Assembly (NCBI RefSeq): GCF_964340395.1
Contig: NC_135549.1
Location: 24,058,342-24,122,341 of the forward strand
Length of the DNA: 64,000 nt
Source: Glandiceps talaboti
Taxonomy: Eukaryota; Hemichordata; Enteropneusta; Spengelidae
Reading direction: 5' to 3'
Part shown: positions 52,201 through 63,540 of the stretch, piece after piece
How the letters are laid out: the number at the start of each line of letters is the position of its first letter
Position numbering within the stretch: the stretch's first letter is position 1
Made by a program: the position numbers and the translations under genes
The notes under the pieces: generated by a model
What the model saw: only the letters and a program-made list of their open reading frames with translations
What the model was told of the DNA's origin: nothing
Databases searched by the model: none

Positions 52201-54389
52201 ATCACGGTCAAGTTTTCGCTGTTGCCATGTGTTATGATGTTGAGAACAATAGCATTGCTAAGCACTTGGCACTTTCAGCTTGACCACTCTCAAGTGGTTG
52301 CTATGGATGCAATGGCTCACGCGGGATCTCGTGAGATCTGCTGCGAGACACAAAAGTTTCTTCACTTTTTTTATCTTGATTACAAGGTGACTATATTTCC
52401 AGACCACCAAGGCACTGCTATCATGCACCCATTTGTGTACTCTACTGTACCACATGCAACAACAATAGTTTTAGTTTGTGTCTATCTTAACTTGCAAATA
52501 GCAGATTGTGTGAGAAAATGTTAGTGAAGGAATACAATACAATACAATACAATACAATACAATACAATACAATATAATATAAAGCAACACAATACAATTC
52601 AATACAATACAATACATGTAAGTAATCAATCATTTCTGCCAATAGTAGATTGTGTGACAATTTTAAAACTGAAAGAATATAATACAATAACTCATCATTT
52701 CTGCCAATAGTAGATTGTGTGACAATTTTAATAGTGAAAGAATACAATAACATACCATACAAATTTGTATTTGACAGGCAATTATGCTACAATGTACATC
52801 TTTTAACTATCCTAAGACTGAGTGGAAATCTAATGTAACTTGATGCCACTTTCAATAATGAGAGTTTATTAACAAACCTTCAAAATCCAGAGATGACATA
52901 CAAAAATATGGCCATCTTACCTTTTATCTAACAACTTCTGTAATTTTTTCTTTGCGTCTATCTGTTTCTTTGCTGGTAATTCGGCTAAGCCCTGAAGAAA
53001 AGAAAGAAAAAAAAAATGTGTGAGAATCACACCATGTTACTGCATTTTTGATAGGTGTGTGACAACCTCTCTCATTTCAGTTTTCTTTCACTTAAAGCAT
53101 TAAACCTCTTTCATTTTAAATGATGATCTAACATGGAAATCTAAAAATTTGCTGATTTCTGAAAAATATGGACCGTCAATGCTACAATGTACATAGATGT
53201 TATTTCTCACTTCACAACTGCATTGATCACAGTTTTTGACACAATATGTAATAAATACATGTAACAGTACTTGATAGCACTAATTGATTTAATTGGGGGG
53301 TGGGGCAGGGTGCAGTGTATAAGACAGTGCATTATGAGATTGTATTGATAGAATATTAGTCTAGTTCCAATTTCAGAATAGGTTGCTGTTGTAGACCTTT
53401 TTGGGTAGAAGTTGGAAGACAATTTTTTTTGGATTCAGCACCATCACATTACCCTAAAACATTTGTCGTCCAGCTTCTACCGAAAAATGAATACAGGACC
53501 ATTTTCTAGTAACATTTTCTGAAATCAGAACCAGACTATATGACAAATAATTCTTATATCTCATATGCCATGTTTTCTCTCACCTGTACAACACACACAT
53601 TAGCTGGCAGTCCCTGGGCAAAGATACAGGTCAAACAGAGGTCACCAAACCCATCCCAGCCACCATTGGGTGACAGCACACACAATACAGTGTCTGCCAC
53701 ACGTGCAGCGTCCAAGATGGCCGTCAAGTTACCGTGGGGTGGAGTAATAAACGACATTCTTGTTTTGAACCTGGGTACACTAGAAATAAACAAATTATGC
53801 TGTGGTGTAAGCTAACGCATATACCATTGTGTTCTGTCACTGAGGAAGGTTCGTCACATGTAAAAAAATATAACTTACTTCAAGTTGGCTATACTATTGT
53901 GTTCTGTCACTAAGGAAGATTCGCCACGTGTAACTTACTTCAAGTTAGCTATACCATTGTTTTCTGTCACTGAGGGAGATTCGTCACATGCAACTTACTT
54001 AAAGTTAGCTTTACTATTGTGTTCTGTCACTGTGGGAGATTTGTCACGTGTAACTTACTTCAAGTTAGCTATACCATTGTGTTCTGTCACTGTGGAAGAT
54101 TCGTCACATGTAACTTACTTCAAGTTAGCTATACCATTGCGTTCTGTCACTGAGGAAGATTCGTCACATGTAATGAGTTGTCTTCTAACTTTGTCCACGT
54201 CTACATCCTCAGACAGGGCGAGGATTGCCTGGTCAGAAAGTAAAGTTAGAACAATTTTACAGATACACATACTTGCTAAAATATCAATTTACTTGACTAC
54301 TAGCAGTATACTACAATATACATCACTGAGGTTCCAAAATCATAGCAAAATCACTTTTATATTTTATCATACAAATGTAAGTGTATATT

Positions 54390-54434
<45 letters not shown>

Positions 54435-56088
54435 TTGTGAAGATATTTTGTATATTTGACAGAGTAAAATAAATTGGCGAGACTGGTAATACATTTGTTC
54501 AATATTTTGTTTTGTATTGAAGTGATAAACTCACTACTAAATGAGGTGCTCCAGTAGCAGAGCCAATGTTTCTCTTTCTCATCACAGCCTCTTCACGTTT
54601 CTTCATCAAATTCTGTTTTGCCTGCACAGACAAAAAATAATGTTTAGTTTAAAAAGTGTCATCTATTAGTAGCATATTACACTCTATGTACCAGCAATTA
54701 CTGTCACTGTGACCGGTGCATGCTCATTACTAGTGGTATTTATAAATTGAATGACATCATTTTATACATTGTATACATGTATTACACGAGAGTATCACAG
54801 CAATTAACACTGTAGGAGTTTTTTCCATTGGCTGCTGGTTTTTCAGACAAGTGATTGTTACATTGGTAAAATACAAGTACATTTTTTTCTTGGAAACAAA
54901 AACTGACAAAAAATAATAACACATTATGTACAGACAAATGCATTACATTTCAAGAGTACAGGAAATGTTGCTCACTGTGATAGTCTCTACGAAATGCACT
55001 ATAATATTGATCTATTGGTTATATTGATCTTTTGTTGATAATATACATGTTGCATTACAACTTACAAACTTGGTTAGTGAGACAGCGAAGTATAATCACA
55101 AATCATGTACACAGTCTGTTATTTTGTGTCCATGTACCCTTTGCAGCATACGATAAACACTGGGGAGATTTCAGTCCAAGCTCAAGACCACTACTAATTT
55201 CAAACCTTGAAAATAATCTCAATTCAAAAATAGATTTAAATATATTTAATTGCAGTTATGTGAACTGAAGATGAAAACACAGGTTTTTGTTTAGACTTAC
55301 TTGATGTCTTCTGTCTGCCTTCCTCATTTCCCTTTTCATTTTCTTTGTAACCATTTTGACACTCACTCTGCCTGTACAATAATTAGATATAATATACCGC
55401 TAAAATGATGTTGGTTGGGTGATTCACTCTTGTAACATGACATTTTTTTTTTACTGACACTCTGACTTCAATTTCAAGAGAGACAATTACTATGTGCCAT
55501 GCAAGGTGAAGATGTAGAAGTAGTCAAGTTGAAATGTTGCTTATCAGTTAGAAAATAAGCAATTGAAGCCATTAAAATCATCAAGTCCATATGTATAATG
55601 TTTTGCTTAGAAGCCTGTTTTTACTGCACTGTTAAAGAATAGCAATGCTTATTGTACTTTTCAATGTGACTGGGCAAAGGATCCTGCTGTGTTTTATTGT
55701 GTCTCTGTTATTGTCAGTCTAGAGATAAAATACATGTATGTATAATCTTATGTCAAAAACATAATATCCCATGAGAGAAACACCATGCACAAGCCAAGTT
55801 GAAAAAAAAATGGAATATATACCCTGATCGTCCTACATTTACATGCATGACATGTCATGACAACGTCGTCTATGTCATGACAGCACAGTCTACGTCACAA
55901 GTCAGACTATTTTACAAGTTGCATGTATGTCTACCTCAGCGTGTATGCTTGTAAGTGTATACATGTACCCTTAGAAATAACAAGAATATTCATCAATGAT
56001 TGCATTTGTAAGTAATGTAGTAGCCCAGTGTACAATACAGTGTAGTCTGATGGCGTAAATGTACAACACTCGATTCTGACATTCTCCT

Positions 56089-56123
<35 letters not shown>

Positions 56124-56449
56124 GTACTCGATATGATTTTTTTTAATCATACAGATTGATTCAAGTACCTGTACATGCATACATACATGCATACATACAT
56201 ACATACATACATACATACATACATACATACATACATTGTGTACATACATACATACATACATACATACATACATTGTGTACATACATACATACATACATAC
56301 ATACATACATACATACATGCATGCATGCATGCATGCATACATACATACATACATACATACATACATACATACATACATACATACATACATACATACATAC
56401 ATACATACATACATGCATACATGCATGCATGCATACATACATACATACA

Positions 56450-56480
<31 letters not shown>

Positions 56481-56847
56481 GATACATACATACATATAAG
56501 GGAGAGTGTCAGAATCATGGACCGACGACCTCCGTGTGCAAGCAGGATGAGTATACACGTACAATGTACATGTACAGTAGAGATAAACACTGCTACCATA
56601 AACACGTGTGCAACAACACTACCAATGTACCATACCAAGCGTGAGGCTAGATCGCAGGTTGTGTGAATCATGACTGTCAGCGATCAATCACTGTGTCAAC
56701 AAATTTAATATCAATGAAGTCTTGAATGAACTTACCCTTTAACTCATTGTCTATTGTTCCTTTACTCCGATGCCGTCCCGTCTTGTGCGTCTTATTTTTC
56801 TGTTTTAAAGACCCTGCTCGGTGTCCATGTGCACTGTCCGCCGCCAT
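40263..56847 (-). CDS. TSR1: Pre-rRNA-processing protein TSR1 orthologue, 22 coding exons
   Basis: Exons on the minus strand: 56847-56736, 55371-55301, 54621-54535, 54228-54119, 53779-53584, 52991-52921, 51907-51751, 51422-51243, 50713-50557, 49576-49452, 48968-48864, 48011-47941, 46833-46741, 45870-45726, 45283-45232, 44683-44625, 43833-43771, 43308-43225, 42640-42538, 41825-41685, 41124-41050, 40453-40263. They sum to 2448 nt, 815 residues, against about 804 in human, with frame kept throughout. TSR1 is a BMS1-like, translational-GTPase-shaped but catalytically inactive 40S assembly factor on late nuclear/cytoplasmic pre-40S particles. Landmarks: basic N-terminus ([18 protein letters not shown]), no P-loop in the GTPase-like part ([20 protein letters not shown]), AARP2CN region ([15 protein letters not shown], about 270-320), [15 protein letters not shown], acidic stretch (about 423-457), and a C-terminal domain with [32 protein letters not shown] and [14 protein letters not shown]. 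The tail is acidic. An in-frame ATG upstream (56883) is possible, but the chosen start matches the family. Confidence 0.96.
40523..40625. mobile_element. MITE-like inverted-repeat element in the TSR1 3' region
   Basis: Left end TAGTCTGTAAGGTACGCC and right end, on the other strand, TAGACTGTAAGATACGTC, a good imperfect inverse pair. It is related to 35284-35390. It lies in TSR1 intron 21. Confidence 0.5.
41950..42535. repeat. Degenerate minisatellite of about 63 bp in TSR1 intron 19
   Basis: Repeated phrases such as AATGGCAAAGTCTATGGTCA and GCTGGGTAGGTGGGGAG occur roughly every 63 bp with many substitutions. About nine units are visible, ending against exon 19. Confidence 0.85.
44177..44274. 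mobile_element. Short hairpin element in TSR1 intron 16
   Basis: 98 bp that begins GGCCTGGATAT and ends ATATCTGGGCC. The arms are imperfect inverses of about 40 bp. A GGTTCGCAAAACCC stretch resembles a tRNA T-arm, but no tRNA cloverleaf fits. Probably a tiny foldback element. Confidence 0.5.
46030..46510. repeat. (TGTAT)n and degenerate TACTG/TGTACTG-rich array
   Basis: A clean TGTAT pentamer block (46034-46074), followed by about 430 bp rich in TGTACTG-type words with drift, in TSR1 intron 13. The Cys/Val/Leu/Tyr frames over it are artefacts. Confidence 0.85.
47173..47386. mobile_element. Foldback element in TSR1 intron 12
   Basis: The left arm contains TATCACAGTTTAATGCCTGC and ACTCTTTACC. 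The right arm, on the other strand, contains TATCACAATTTAATGCCTGC and ATTCTTTACC. The arms are about 85 bp, imperfectly inverse, around a short centre near 47260-47300. No coding capacity. Confidence 0.75.
47995..48170. repeat. Dispersed repeat, copy 1
   Basis: Shares with 55780-55905 the order CCAAGTTGAA(C/A)AAAAAAA, CGTCCTA/CGTTCTA, TCTATGTCATGACA and GTCTACGTCAC. It overlaps the 5' end of TSR1 exon 12 only at its edge. Confidence 0.65.
49860..50480. repeat. Degenerate tandem repeats in TSR1 intron 9
   Basis: Phrases such as ACATAGCTGGTACATGGCTG and GTGGGAAA recur at irregular intervals, sometimes in inverse orientation. The unit length is unclear, so this looks like an old, rearranged minisatellite. 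Confidence 0.6.
49874..49907. repeat. Perfect 34-bp palindrome
   Basis: 17-base arms CTAGCACTAGGATGTGG and its exact reverse complement with no spacer, in TSR1 intron 9. It lies within a stretch of degenerate direct repeats. Confidence 0.95.
52495..52755. repeat. (AATAC)n microsatellite with tandem copies of a flanking segment
   Basis: AATAC pentamers (about 52530-52615), with three copies of a GCCAATAGTAGATTGTGTGA-type segment around them (near 52497, 52638, 52701), in TSR1 intron 6. Confidence 0.85.
53811..54180. repeat. 60-bp tandem repeat made from the TSR1 exon 4/intron 4 boundary
   Basis: Units start at 53881, 53941, 54001, 54061 and 54121, exactly 60 bp apart, with one more diverged copy at 53811-53880. 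On the minus strand each unit reads as the last 52 nt of exon 4 plus the first 8 nt of the intron, including the GTAAGT donor. The unit at 54121 belongs to the real exon. The plus-strand frame over it (53885-54472) is an artefact. Confidence 0.93.
54392..54432. repeat. (CA)n microsatellite
   Basis: About 20 CA units in TSR1 intron 3. Confidence 0.95.
55780..55905. repeat. Dispersed repeat, copy 2
   Basis: The second copy of the repeat described at 47995-48170, in the same orientation, in TSR1 intron 1. Confidence 0.65.
56090..56484. repeat. (CA)n and (ACAT)n/(GCAT)n microsatellite
   Basis: A CA run (56092-56120), then about 300 bp of ACAT units with GCAT blocks and TTGTGT interruptions. The many Tyr/Ile/His and Met/Tyr/Val/Cys frames are artefacts. 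Confidence 0.95.
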
Positions 56848-57867
56848 GTTGGTTTTCGCAATCCAATTTTGCAGCGCCATCATCGATGAGCTTTGGAGGT
56901 ACGTTTCCTTTCGTTTTCATGGAATGTTTTGTCCCAAGAACAGTATACATGAACAAACATGATACGAAACACGATAACCCCCATTATAGGTTTGGGTTGT
57001 GGCACCAAATGTTCATTTTGTTAACGTTGCTGTTTTAGTTTTGCTTGACGATCTGTTATGATCTACAGTACCAAATTACATCGCAATCATGTGAGGTCTG
57101 TAATTCTTACACCACTACATGATTGTAAGTGCAAATATCGTGTATTGCGCCTAGCAGTCCGTTCCCTTACGAAAAAAAAAGTTGTTATACAACTGGGAGT
57201 TGGGGGTCATATACTAGGAGCTCTTGAAATATGCGGTCAGAGAACTCCAACACATCTCCGTCCCATGCTATCTGTTATGGATCCTCGAGCTCTGGAGTTT
57301 TCTGGTACATGAAAGCCGACTTGATGTGTATAGTTAAGGGTGACCTTATATATTTTTTATGTTTCTCATTACTTTTTAATGGCAACTATTTTTTTTTTAA
57401 AGTAAAAACAAAAATCATCGTCTTCATATTTCTCCAGCTGCCCCTCTTTTCCTCCTCTCTGCCTTCTTTTTATTGGATTCCTGGTAACAAGCCCTTTCAC
57501 AACATCTCTACACAACTGGCATGTTCTCAACCCCATTATACTTGAATCGCTTCCGTCGTAAAAGAAATGCTATATTATGCTGTGTTCCTGAACAGGTGTC
57601 GTTATCGCCATCATGACTGTCGATGACGTCAGCAGTCCAAACACTTCCTTATTCTTGCCAGAGGGGACGCTGTTTTGCAAAATATTATGGGTGGGCGAAA
57701 AAAAATATTTGTTTATTTTGATGTAGGAGCAGAAAATTTGGGTAGGTCGGTGATGAGAAACGGGAAAAAGGGGGTCACCCTAAAATACACTGCATACCTA
57801 TGCATTTTTTTCAACACGACTACATATAATATGTCTATATATGGATATAGGTATTAATAATTGATAA
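56848..57867. other. TSR1 upstream region
   Basis: This should contain the TSR1 promoter. I see a palindromic TGACGTCA (57624-57631) and otherwise nothing that qualifies as a gene. The plus-strand frames at 57058-57545 have no recognisable domain. Confidence 0.4.
57624..57631. promoter_or_regulatory. CRE-like palindrome
   Basis: TGACGTCA, the consensus CREB/ATF site. It sits about 780 bp upstream of the TSR1 start codon, so a role for TSR1 is uncertain. Confidence 0.3.
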
Positions 57868-58250
57868 GGGAGCCTTCAGGATTTACAAGGGGGAGGGCCG
57901 GAGTAATCGGGGGGGGGGGTCACATTTTACAAACGTGTTCTTAGGGGAGGGTCATATTTTGCATTACAATGTTTGGGGGTAGGGTCACATTTTACAATCC
58001 GTAGTTTTGTGACCAAATTGAAGATTCAGTTATTGCCAATTTGTTTTGTGTTTTGAGATATAAAAGTGAGATGGGCAGTCAACATTTATTTTTACGAGTA
58101 CTTTACATGCCAAAATACAAAAATTAAAATACATATATTGTAAGAAAATTGTTTAATAAAACGATGCATTTTGTTGAGAGTACCCATCTCACCTTATCAC
58201 TCACACTGTACGTGAATGTTGTTGTTAAAATATGATGGTGATGGTAGCAG

Positions 58251-58303
<53 letters not shown>

Positions 58304-58837
58304 GTGATGATGACGGTGATGATGATGGTGATTTAGTTTTGAATGTCATAGAGGACACGGACAGTGACACATGTACTGACTCAAGTAGTACCAGTGAGTC
58401 AGATTAGAGAGACACTGATAATGGCAATACTGAAGGTGAACGTGATGATGATGACAGTGATATCAGGGAACTTTTATAAGTGACCAGGTCAGGCAGAGTA
58501 TGCACAATGTGGAAAGCACGTTTTAGATACTAACTAGATTGTGTATGATTATAAGAGAAAGGCAACTAGCCAGTTTTTTACTGTTTGTCACTTTATCTGT
58601 ACAAATATTGCTTTCTAATACAGAGTCAAAATCATTTAATTTGTATGTATACATATAATGGGAATATTGATTAACGTTCAGTATATGCAGTTGTCATGGG
58701 GAGGGTCATGTTTTACAAAATGGGATAAAGGGGAGGGTCACTTTTTACAAATGGAGACTGGGGGGGGGGGGGGTCATGTTTTACTTAACAGACCATGCGT
58801 GATTTCCTCCGCCCCCTTGTAAATACTGAAGGCCCCC
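57868..58837. mobile_element. Transposon-like element with terminal inverted repeats
   Basis: Left end GGGAGCCTTCAGGATTTACA and right end, on the other strand, GGGGGCCTTCAGTATTTACA; both continue into AGGGGG and a CGGAG-AATC segment. Just inside each end are two or three copies of a GGAGGGTCA-ATTTTAC motif. The interior has a (GAT)n-derived Asp-rich frame (58216-58407) with no transposase motif. No clear target-site duplication. Probably a non-autonomous DNA element. Confidence 0.75.
58250..58335. repeat. (GAT)n microsatellite
   Basis: About 20 GAT triplets with GGT interruptions inside the element at 57868-58837. They translate as poly-Asp in one frame. Confidence 0.95.
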
Positions 58838-60012
58838 AAAGAACAATGAATATTTTTTTTTTCAAAAAAGACATTCTTTGTTACATAAACATACATTTCA
58901 AACATTTGTTACTATAATTAAGATAGAAATCCCATTTACATACATCATGCATGATAATTGAGGCACTGAAAACCCAAGTATTCAAGTATTCCAAATGGTT
59001 TTAGAGTGTATGAGTGATTTATAAGTAAGTAATTTATATAGTGACGTGAGGTATTAAATTACATCTCGCAAGAAAGTGAATATGAAACCTCACAGCCTAA
59101 TGGACTTATATTTTTAAAAAAATAATATATTTTCTATATGTAGTGCAATTGCGAACAATAGCCACTTCAGGAATAAATGACAAAGAGATCTCCTAAATGG
59201 CCAAACAAATTGGTTCGCTGCTGCTCAGGTTAACAAAAAATGTAAAGACTGCAAGGAATTTAAAAAGAATTACAGATAACTGGTCATAAACTGGTTTAAA
59301 AAACACAACAACGGGTTTTCACCCTACACTTTACGAAAGGTGTAGATTGTAGTTTAACGTGCATTGGGTATTGCATTCCGATACACATGTGGCCCTATTA
59401 CGTTCTGTCCGAGGGACAAAGTAGAGTATAAAAAGGAACCAAGCAAAAATACATGAGACATACACATATCCATACGTCATATGGTATATGTGTTATTGGT
59501 TTCTTCTCATCAGATGTACAGCTATTATTACAGATTGGAAGAACAATTTTATATTGTCTTTATCAGTTGATGACTGTTTCCACATCCACTATTTCTTGCG
59601 AGACTTTACAATTTTCGCGATTTTCTTATTTTTTCGCGATTTTCCTAATTTTTGTCTCGAAATATATAAAACAAAGTTTAGGGTCGGCGTGAAAAACTAG
59701 GTGGGGTCGGGTAACCGGAACCAAATGACTTTTTGTTTATTTGGCCTAAATGCATGTTCATGTGTAATAAAAGGGAATTATTCCAGATATTGTGTTCTAT
59801 CAATAGACATGTCTACGATTACGTCACATGATTATTTTACTTCAATTTTAAAGTATTTATATTGTCTTGATATAATTCATTGTAAAGTGAAATGTACTGA
59901 AAGGGGTTTTCATACAATGCACGCTGGTTACATAACAGAGCTACAGGAGAACGTATGTCGACCTACTCTGTAGAAACCCCCCCCGGAATTAACTGTTTGA
60001 AAAGGGACATAA
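58838..60012. other. Gene-free stretch
   Basis: AT-rich sequence with short overlapping plus-strand frames (59453-59973) that match no family and have no splice-consistent partners. I see no gene. Confidence 0.4.
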
Positions 60013-60600
60013 CTTTGTTGTTACAAATGAAGTTATCAGAGGCTATGTTGGCTACTGTCTTTCATGTACAAATGATGTACTATAATTGGGAATGTCATTT
60101 TGGGAAATTGAAATTAAGGTATTTTCACAATCGTTGGATTTTGAAGAATATAGGTTGATGATTTCATATTCCAAATGTTCACTCGGGTGTCACGGAACGG
60201 GTCATCGGGTATTTGTCATTCCCATCTCTCAGTTGTGGCATCCGAGCTACAATGTCTTCCTGGCAAATTCGCATGTTTCGATGGCAGTGCTTGTATAAGC
60301 CAATATGATCTGTGTGACGGAAAATACGAATGTGAAGATGGCCTTGACGAGGGCCGAATACAATAGGGGGTCACAGTGGTAAGTTCACATTCTTTTCTTA
60401 CTTTTAGATGACATGCCTATGAATGGGGCTCCTAGAGCAAATTGGTTATGCCTTTGTTGAGCATCTTTTTTCATATTCATATATCTGTTCATTTATCTAT
60501 TATATTTATTATAATGTATTTGTGTTTACCATTAGGATAGGAAATGCGAGTCTTAACTTGAAAAGTGTATTTGGTTGAATTGGTTAGTGCATATGGTGGT
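60013..60600. repeat. Duplicated block, copy A
   Basis: Shares with copy B (62041-63540) the order ATGAAGTTATCAGAGGCTA, TCTTTCATGTACAAATGA, TATTTTCACAATCGTTGGAT, an LDLa exon, and ATATCTGTTCATTTATCTAT. Copy A lacks about 790 bp found in copy B between the leader and the LDLa exon. Confidence 0.85.
60233..60378 (+). pseudogene. Decayed LDL-receptor class A exon
   Basis: After CTCAG it encodes ELQCLPGKFACFDGSACISQ, then YDLCDGKYECEDGLDEG, followed at once by a stop. Five of the six LDLa cysteines are present. The calcium-cage acidic residues (DGKYECEDGLDE) are kept, but a 7-nt deletion relative to the 63033-63185 copy removes the sixth cysteine region and shifts frame. The donor GTAAGT is intact. 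Inclusion in an mRNA would end the protein. Confidence 0.75.
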
Positions 60601-61196
60601 ACTTGTTAATGTTTTGTACTTGATAAAATACCAGACTTTGGCTAAAAACTTTTGTTTACCATTGACATATAACATTAGGTGGTTAAATCAGTGAAAAGGC
60701 TAATATTATGGTCACTTTGACACCTATTAGAACACAACGATATTTGATTGACTGCATACAGTGCAGGGTACAGATTATTACAATAATGGCATGGTCAAGA
60801 AGCATGATAGAGCTTAAGAACACGACGTATCTTACGGTCTAACAATATGGTTGACGTTCTAGAGGAAAACCTACAAACTCGTCGAATGTGAAGTATAACA
60901 TCGTTAAAGTAAAAGTTATCGCCCATTTAGTGGCTATAACTGGTCACTTTTGAGTAATGGTGGTTACCCAAAAGTGTTAAATTACTAATGGACTCGAACC
61001 AGCTCTATAGTCTATAATGAAGTTAAAACTATGTATGTACACTTTATACTATATAAAGTTAGGTGAGAAAGTGTCACTATATGTATTCTCCTGTATGGCC
61101 GTTGTCAAATCTAGTTACCGTCCGGTTGAATTGGCTAGTGCATGTATTCCGGGGAAAAGTGTTTGCGGCTTGCAAGACAACAACATTTTGGCGCTC

Positions 61197-61346
<150 letters not shown>

Positions 61347-61699
61347 CACACGCATAATCACCCATCCTGTCGCATGCATTTTGAAGGCTTGCCTTGAAGA
61401 CAAGTTACACGTGTGACCAAAAAGGATAAACAGACAACTAGAACAAATTTACTGAACACCAAACAAATGAATATTGAGCAGAACTACGACAAATTCCGCT
61501 ACTTTGCTGCCATTCTTGAAGTCATGATTGTAGCCATAATTATAGGTGTCTGTATGAACAGTGATAATTGTGACTGTCTCCCCAAAAATTGATAAATAGT
61601 ATAAATTCAATATGATATCAGCTTCTGTGATTAATATCGCTATATTCTAAACATTTTTAATCCACAACCTCCGCACCGATATCGATCGAAGAGGGACGT

Positions 61700-62041
61700 T
61701 ACCAAGGCATTGTCTCGCAAATAAAGAGTATGTAAAATATGTAAATCTGGTGACATAGAAGATGAATACCATTTCCTTTTGATTTGCTCTACCCTACGTA
61801 TTTACCACCTTATGTATATTTAGAACCAAACTTCAACAAATTCAAAAGGTTAAAGTGTTCATCTGATAATGATTTGCTGATAAATTTGCGTTAATTTGTT
61901 TTCCAAGCAATGAAATTGAGAACTTCATTTATAAATTCTGTACCTGTGCAATAAGTGCATGTTATTTTTGTTTCGTGTTATGTACTCTTTTTGCATATGG
62001 GCCGGTGGCCTAGGAAAGCAATAAACCCTTATTATTCTAAA
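61700..62041 (+). mobile_element. 3' end of a non-LTR retrotransposon (LINE)
   Basis: Encodes RVCKICKSGDIEDEYHFLLI followed by CSTLR, a CxxC...H....C pattern like the zinc-knuckle region at the C-terminus of many LINE reverse transcriptase proteins. A typical short 3' UTR with GGGCCGGTGGCCTAGGAAAG and AATAAACCC follows, and the fragment ends near 62040. Stops interrupt the frame after the motif. This is a 5'-truncated, dead copy directly abutting duplicated block B. Confidence 0.65.
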
Positions 62042-63540
62042 CAGATGAAGTTATCAGAGGCTAATTGGTTACTGTCTTTCATGTACAAATGAGGTATTAA
62101 GTAAAAGGAGAGAATGTCACTTTGGGAAATAAAGGTATTTTCACAATGGTTGGATTTTGAAGAGGAAGGTCATTATTTCATATTCTAAATGTTCACGCGG
62201 GTGTCAACTCCTCTATATATTGTTCTACCAGTGTTACCCCATTGTATCATGAGTCATGGCATAAATGAATATTTAGTAGATGCATAACATTGAATAAGAG
62301 CTTTCCTTAATATAAATAGTCATGTATGCAAATTTAAATGTATACAAAAGTATTCTGTTTATATCATATCGAATTATTAATACAGACAAAATAGGACGGT
62401 CGACTTCACTTTGGCTCTCTCTGTCGATGCGACTTCACTGTGTTAATGAACATGAGATGTTTATCTATAATCGCTGCCCTGTGCGTCATTTTAACTGGTT
62501 CTGGTTTGTACTTTGCATTTATTTATACTGTTTATAGAATTGTTTTTAATTTAACAGCAATAGTAAGATTATCAATTTGGTATTTTTCGGTTGAATTGGC
62601 CTTCTAACTGCTAAACAGAAGTTACTTTGGGCAGGGTCTGCTGACCGGGGGGGGGGGGGGGCAAATGGAAGTGGAAAGGGTGGGAAAAGGGGATTTAACA
62701 ATTTAATTGCTTCCTCTCTTCAATACGTAACGTTGTTTTTTCAATCTCTCTCCTATACATCTGAAACTTTATTTCCTCCATTATTTCGAAATGTAGTTTT
62801 ACTCCGATGGGGCAAAGATGTGACACCGTATTGACTGAGACATTAAGTATAATGTATTTCATTTACTCAGTTAAGAAAGAGTTACAATGTGACAGTGGAA
62901 AAGTGGCATATAGCGATGAGAGTGATTGTTTAAATTGATCGAGAAATAGTCAGAAAGGCAATATTTCAACATTTATATGGTTTGTAAAATGAACCCAAAT
63001 TGTTATCGGGTATTTTCTATTCAATCCCTTAGTTGAGGCAACCGAGTTACAATGTACCGGTATCGACGTCCCATGTGACGATGACAGTGCTTGTATAAAC
63101 CAATTTGATCTGTGTGATGGTGAAAACGATTGTGCAGATGGCCTTGATGAGCATCCTCTACTATGCAGTACTAAACGTCGCAGTGGTAAGTTTGAAGTCG
63201 TTTCTTACTTTTAGACTACATAGCTACGTTGTGGAAGGGGTTCTTAGAGGAAATTTGTAAAAAAAATTATTTAAAACAATATGCAATTGATAGGCAACGT
63301 TATGCCTTTGTCTACATAATGTATGCTGTTAGATGACTGACTTTTGTCTGCATTTTGCACCAGTACAGCATAATAGTAATTTGTTTGATTATCGCATTCT
63401 TTTGCTTCTTCAGTTTCTCTTATCATATTTATATATCTGTTCATTTATCTATTACGTGTATTCGTGTTTACTGTCAGGGTAGCAAATGCAAATCCTAACA
63501 TGAATAGTTTACTGTGATGAATGGTTAGTGCATATATTCC
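62041..63540. repeat. Duplicated block, copy B
   Basis: Partner of copy A (60013-60600). It includes an extra segment of about 790 bp (62206-62995) with a poly-G run near 62648, the intact LDLa exon, and a right part ending in TTAGTGCATATATTCC. A third partial copy of that right part lies at 61120-61195. Confidence 0.85.
63033..63185 (+). CDS. Intact LDL-receptor class A repeat exon
   Basis: After the acceptor CCCTTAG, the exon of 153 nt encodes ELQCTGIDVPCDDDSACINQ and FDLCDGENDCADGLDEHPLL followed by C, giving all six cysteines and the acidic DxxxDCxDGLDE calcium site. It ends at a GTAAGT donor. Both ends are in phase 1, the usual symmetric class of exon-shuffled LDLa modules, so it can be skipped or duplicated without losing frame. 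LDLa modules are extracellular ligand-binding domains. The rest of the gene must lie to the right of the window, so I cannot name the receptor. Confidence 0.8.

Noticed and set aside
53885-54472. 195-codon plus-strand frame with repeated LAIPLCSVT-like units
   Set aside because: It is the antisense of the 60-bp repeat derived from TSR1 exon 4; the period is a multiple of three.
56147-56671. Tyr/Met/Val/Cys-rich frames on both strands
   Set aside because: They are translations of an ACAT/GCAT microsatellite.
58216-58407. Asp-rich small protein
   Set aside because: The frame is driven by a GAT microsatellite inside a transposon-like element.
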